This document shows positions 35,141-35,681 of a DNA stretch of 35,681 nt, in pieces. Every line of letters begins with the position of its first letter. Positions within the stretch are counted from its first letter, which is position 1. Below the pieces are notes generated by a model. That model searched no databases. It was given only the letters and a program-made list of their open reading frames with translations, and was not told where the DNA came from. The stretch is from Ilumatobacter sp. (GTDB lineage: Bacteria > Actinomycetota > Acidimicrobiia > Acidimicrobiales > Ilumatobacteraceae). The position numbers were made by a program, and so were the translations under genes. The stretch lies in contig JABDKP010000078.1 of NCBI GenBank assembly GCA_013002175.1, positions 1 through 35,681 on the forward strand, given 5' to 3'.

Positions 35141-35681
35141 ATGATGTTCGAGACTCGTTGTGCCGGATGCGACCAGCCGGGTGCGGCCGTGTGCACCACC
35201 TGCCGATTCGCCCTGGTCGGGCGCACACCGCGCCCGCAGCCGCACGGGGTGGTCGCCGCCGTGCCGTTCACGGGGCGGGCTCGCGACGTGATGTTGGCGG
35301 TCAAGTACCGCAATCGCCGCCAGGCAGCCCGCCACGTGGCCGGGTTGCTGGTCAACCGGCTGGTCGAAACCGGCGTGCACCTCGACGTCGATGTCGTCAC
35401 CTGGGCGCCCACCAGCAGCCGTCGCCGCCGCGACCGCGGGTTCGACCAGGGCGAGGTGATCGCCCGCACGGTCGCCGCCCAGCTCGGTCTGCCCTGTCGT
35501 CGGCTCCTCGCCCGGGAGGGCGCGCACGAGGCGCAGACCGGGCTCAGCCGGGCCGATCGGCTCGACGGGCCGTCATTCCGCACCCGCGGCGGGCTCGCCG
35601 GGCGGCGGGTGCTGGTCGTCGACGACGTCGTCACCACGGGGGCCACGCTGCACGCCGCCCGCCGCGCCCTCAGTGCTGCCG
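35141..35681 (+). CDS. comF: ComF-family phosphoribosyltransferase-like protein (3' end outside the window)
   Basis: The frame is open from ATG 35141 to the window edge (180 codons) with no stop. It reads MMFETRCAGCDQPGAAVCTTC, a four-cysteine zinc ribbon (CAGC, CTTC) typical of ComF, then VPFTGRARDVMLAVKYRN, TWAPTSSRRRRDRGFDQ and AQTGLSRADR. The PRPP-binding loop is VLVVDDVVTTGATL. ComF helps natural transformation by aiding uptake of single-stranded DNA in competent species; many non-competent actinobacteria also carry it, so competence cannot be inferred. The second ATG (35144) is an alternative start. It is divergent from the YczE-like gene across the five-hairpin cluster. Confidence 0.92.
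   Translation, partial: MMFETRCAGCDQPGAAVCTTCRFALVGRTPRPQPHGVVAAVPFTGRARDVMLAVKYRNRRQAARHVAGLLVNRLVETGVHLDVDVVTWAPTSSRRRRDRGFDQGEVIARTVAAQLGLPCRRLLAREGAHEAQTGLSRADRLDGPSFRTRGGLAGRRVLVVDDVVTTGATLHAARRALSAA

Overview
The window is high-GC, densely packed actinobacterial DNA. A coenzyme F420 gene (cofD), DUF3499 and DUF5719 genes, a leaderless start architecture, and secreted proteins built from RILDTR-type modules suggest a marine or soil member of the Acidimicrobiia (Ilumatobacter-like). The taxon is an inference; no rRNA gene is present.

Layout. Bases 1-8778 hold an envelope-sugar region: the end of rfbD (dTDP-rhamnose synthesis) overlapping mug (DNA repair), a divergent fcl (GDP-fucose synthase), three overlapping GT4 glycosyltransferase genes, a His-rich membrane protein coupled to a ManC-type GDP-mannose pyrophosphorylase, and a short-chain dehydrogenase-fold protein that has lost its catalytic residues. 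Bases 8767-13331 hold cofD and a fourth GT4 gene (minus strand), gmd (plus) and a Wzx-like flippase (minus). Bases 13489-18485 encode a 1167-residue GT2/multi-membrane protein coupled to a DUF5719 exported protein. Bases 18540-21382 hold an MFS exporter, a membrane-anchored thioredoxin and a class III cyclase-domain protein. A LamG protein and ftsH follow on the minus strand, separated by a palindromic tandem array. Bases 25055-34192 hold DUF3499, a CPBP protease, a 985-residue membrane protein, manB, a Trm112-like gene, a RILDTR-repeat secreted protein and ahcY. The window closes with a YczE-like membrane protein (minus) and the 5' part of a comF gene.

How the genes fit together. manB (Man-6-P to Man-1-P), manC (to GDP-mannose), gmd and fcl make GDP-L-fucose, though they lie in separate transcription units. 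The GT4 and GT2 enzymes and the flippase are plausible consumers and exporters of these sugars. No Wzy polymerase, priming transferase or manA was seen. The order rfbD - glycosyltransferase - manC - cofD - DUF3499 - manB - Trm112 - ahcY resembles a conserved actinobacterial block (compare M. tuberculosis rmlD to sahH). Here it is interrupted by fucose, flippase, ftsH and secreted-protein genes.

The most unusual non-coding content is a set of tight hairpins: an array at 22573-22994 that includes a second copy of the 3' end of ftsH, five back-to-back hairpins between two divergent promoters at 35026-35110, and a 53-nt palindrome after ahcY. Most genes that start a transcription unit have an A/T-type -10 box only 6-11 nt before the start codon, which implies leaderless mRNAs. 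ahcY is the clear exception.
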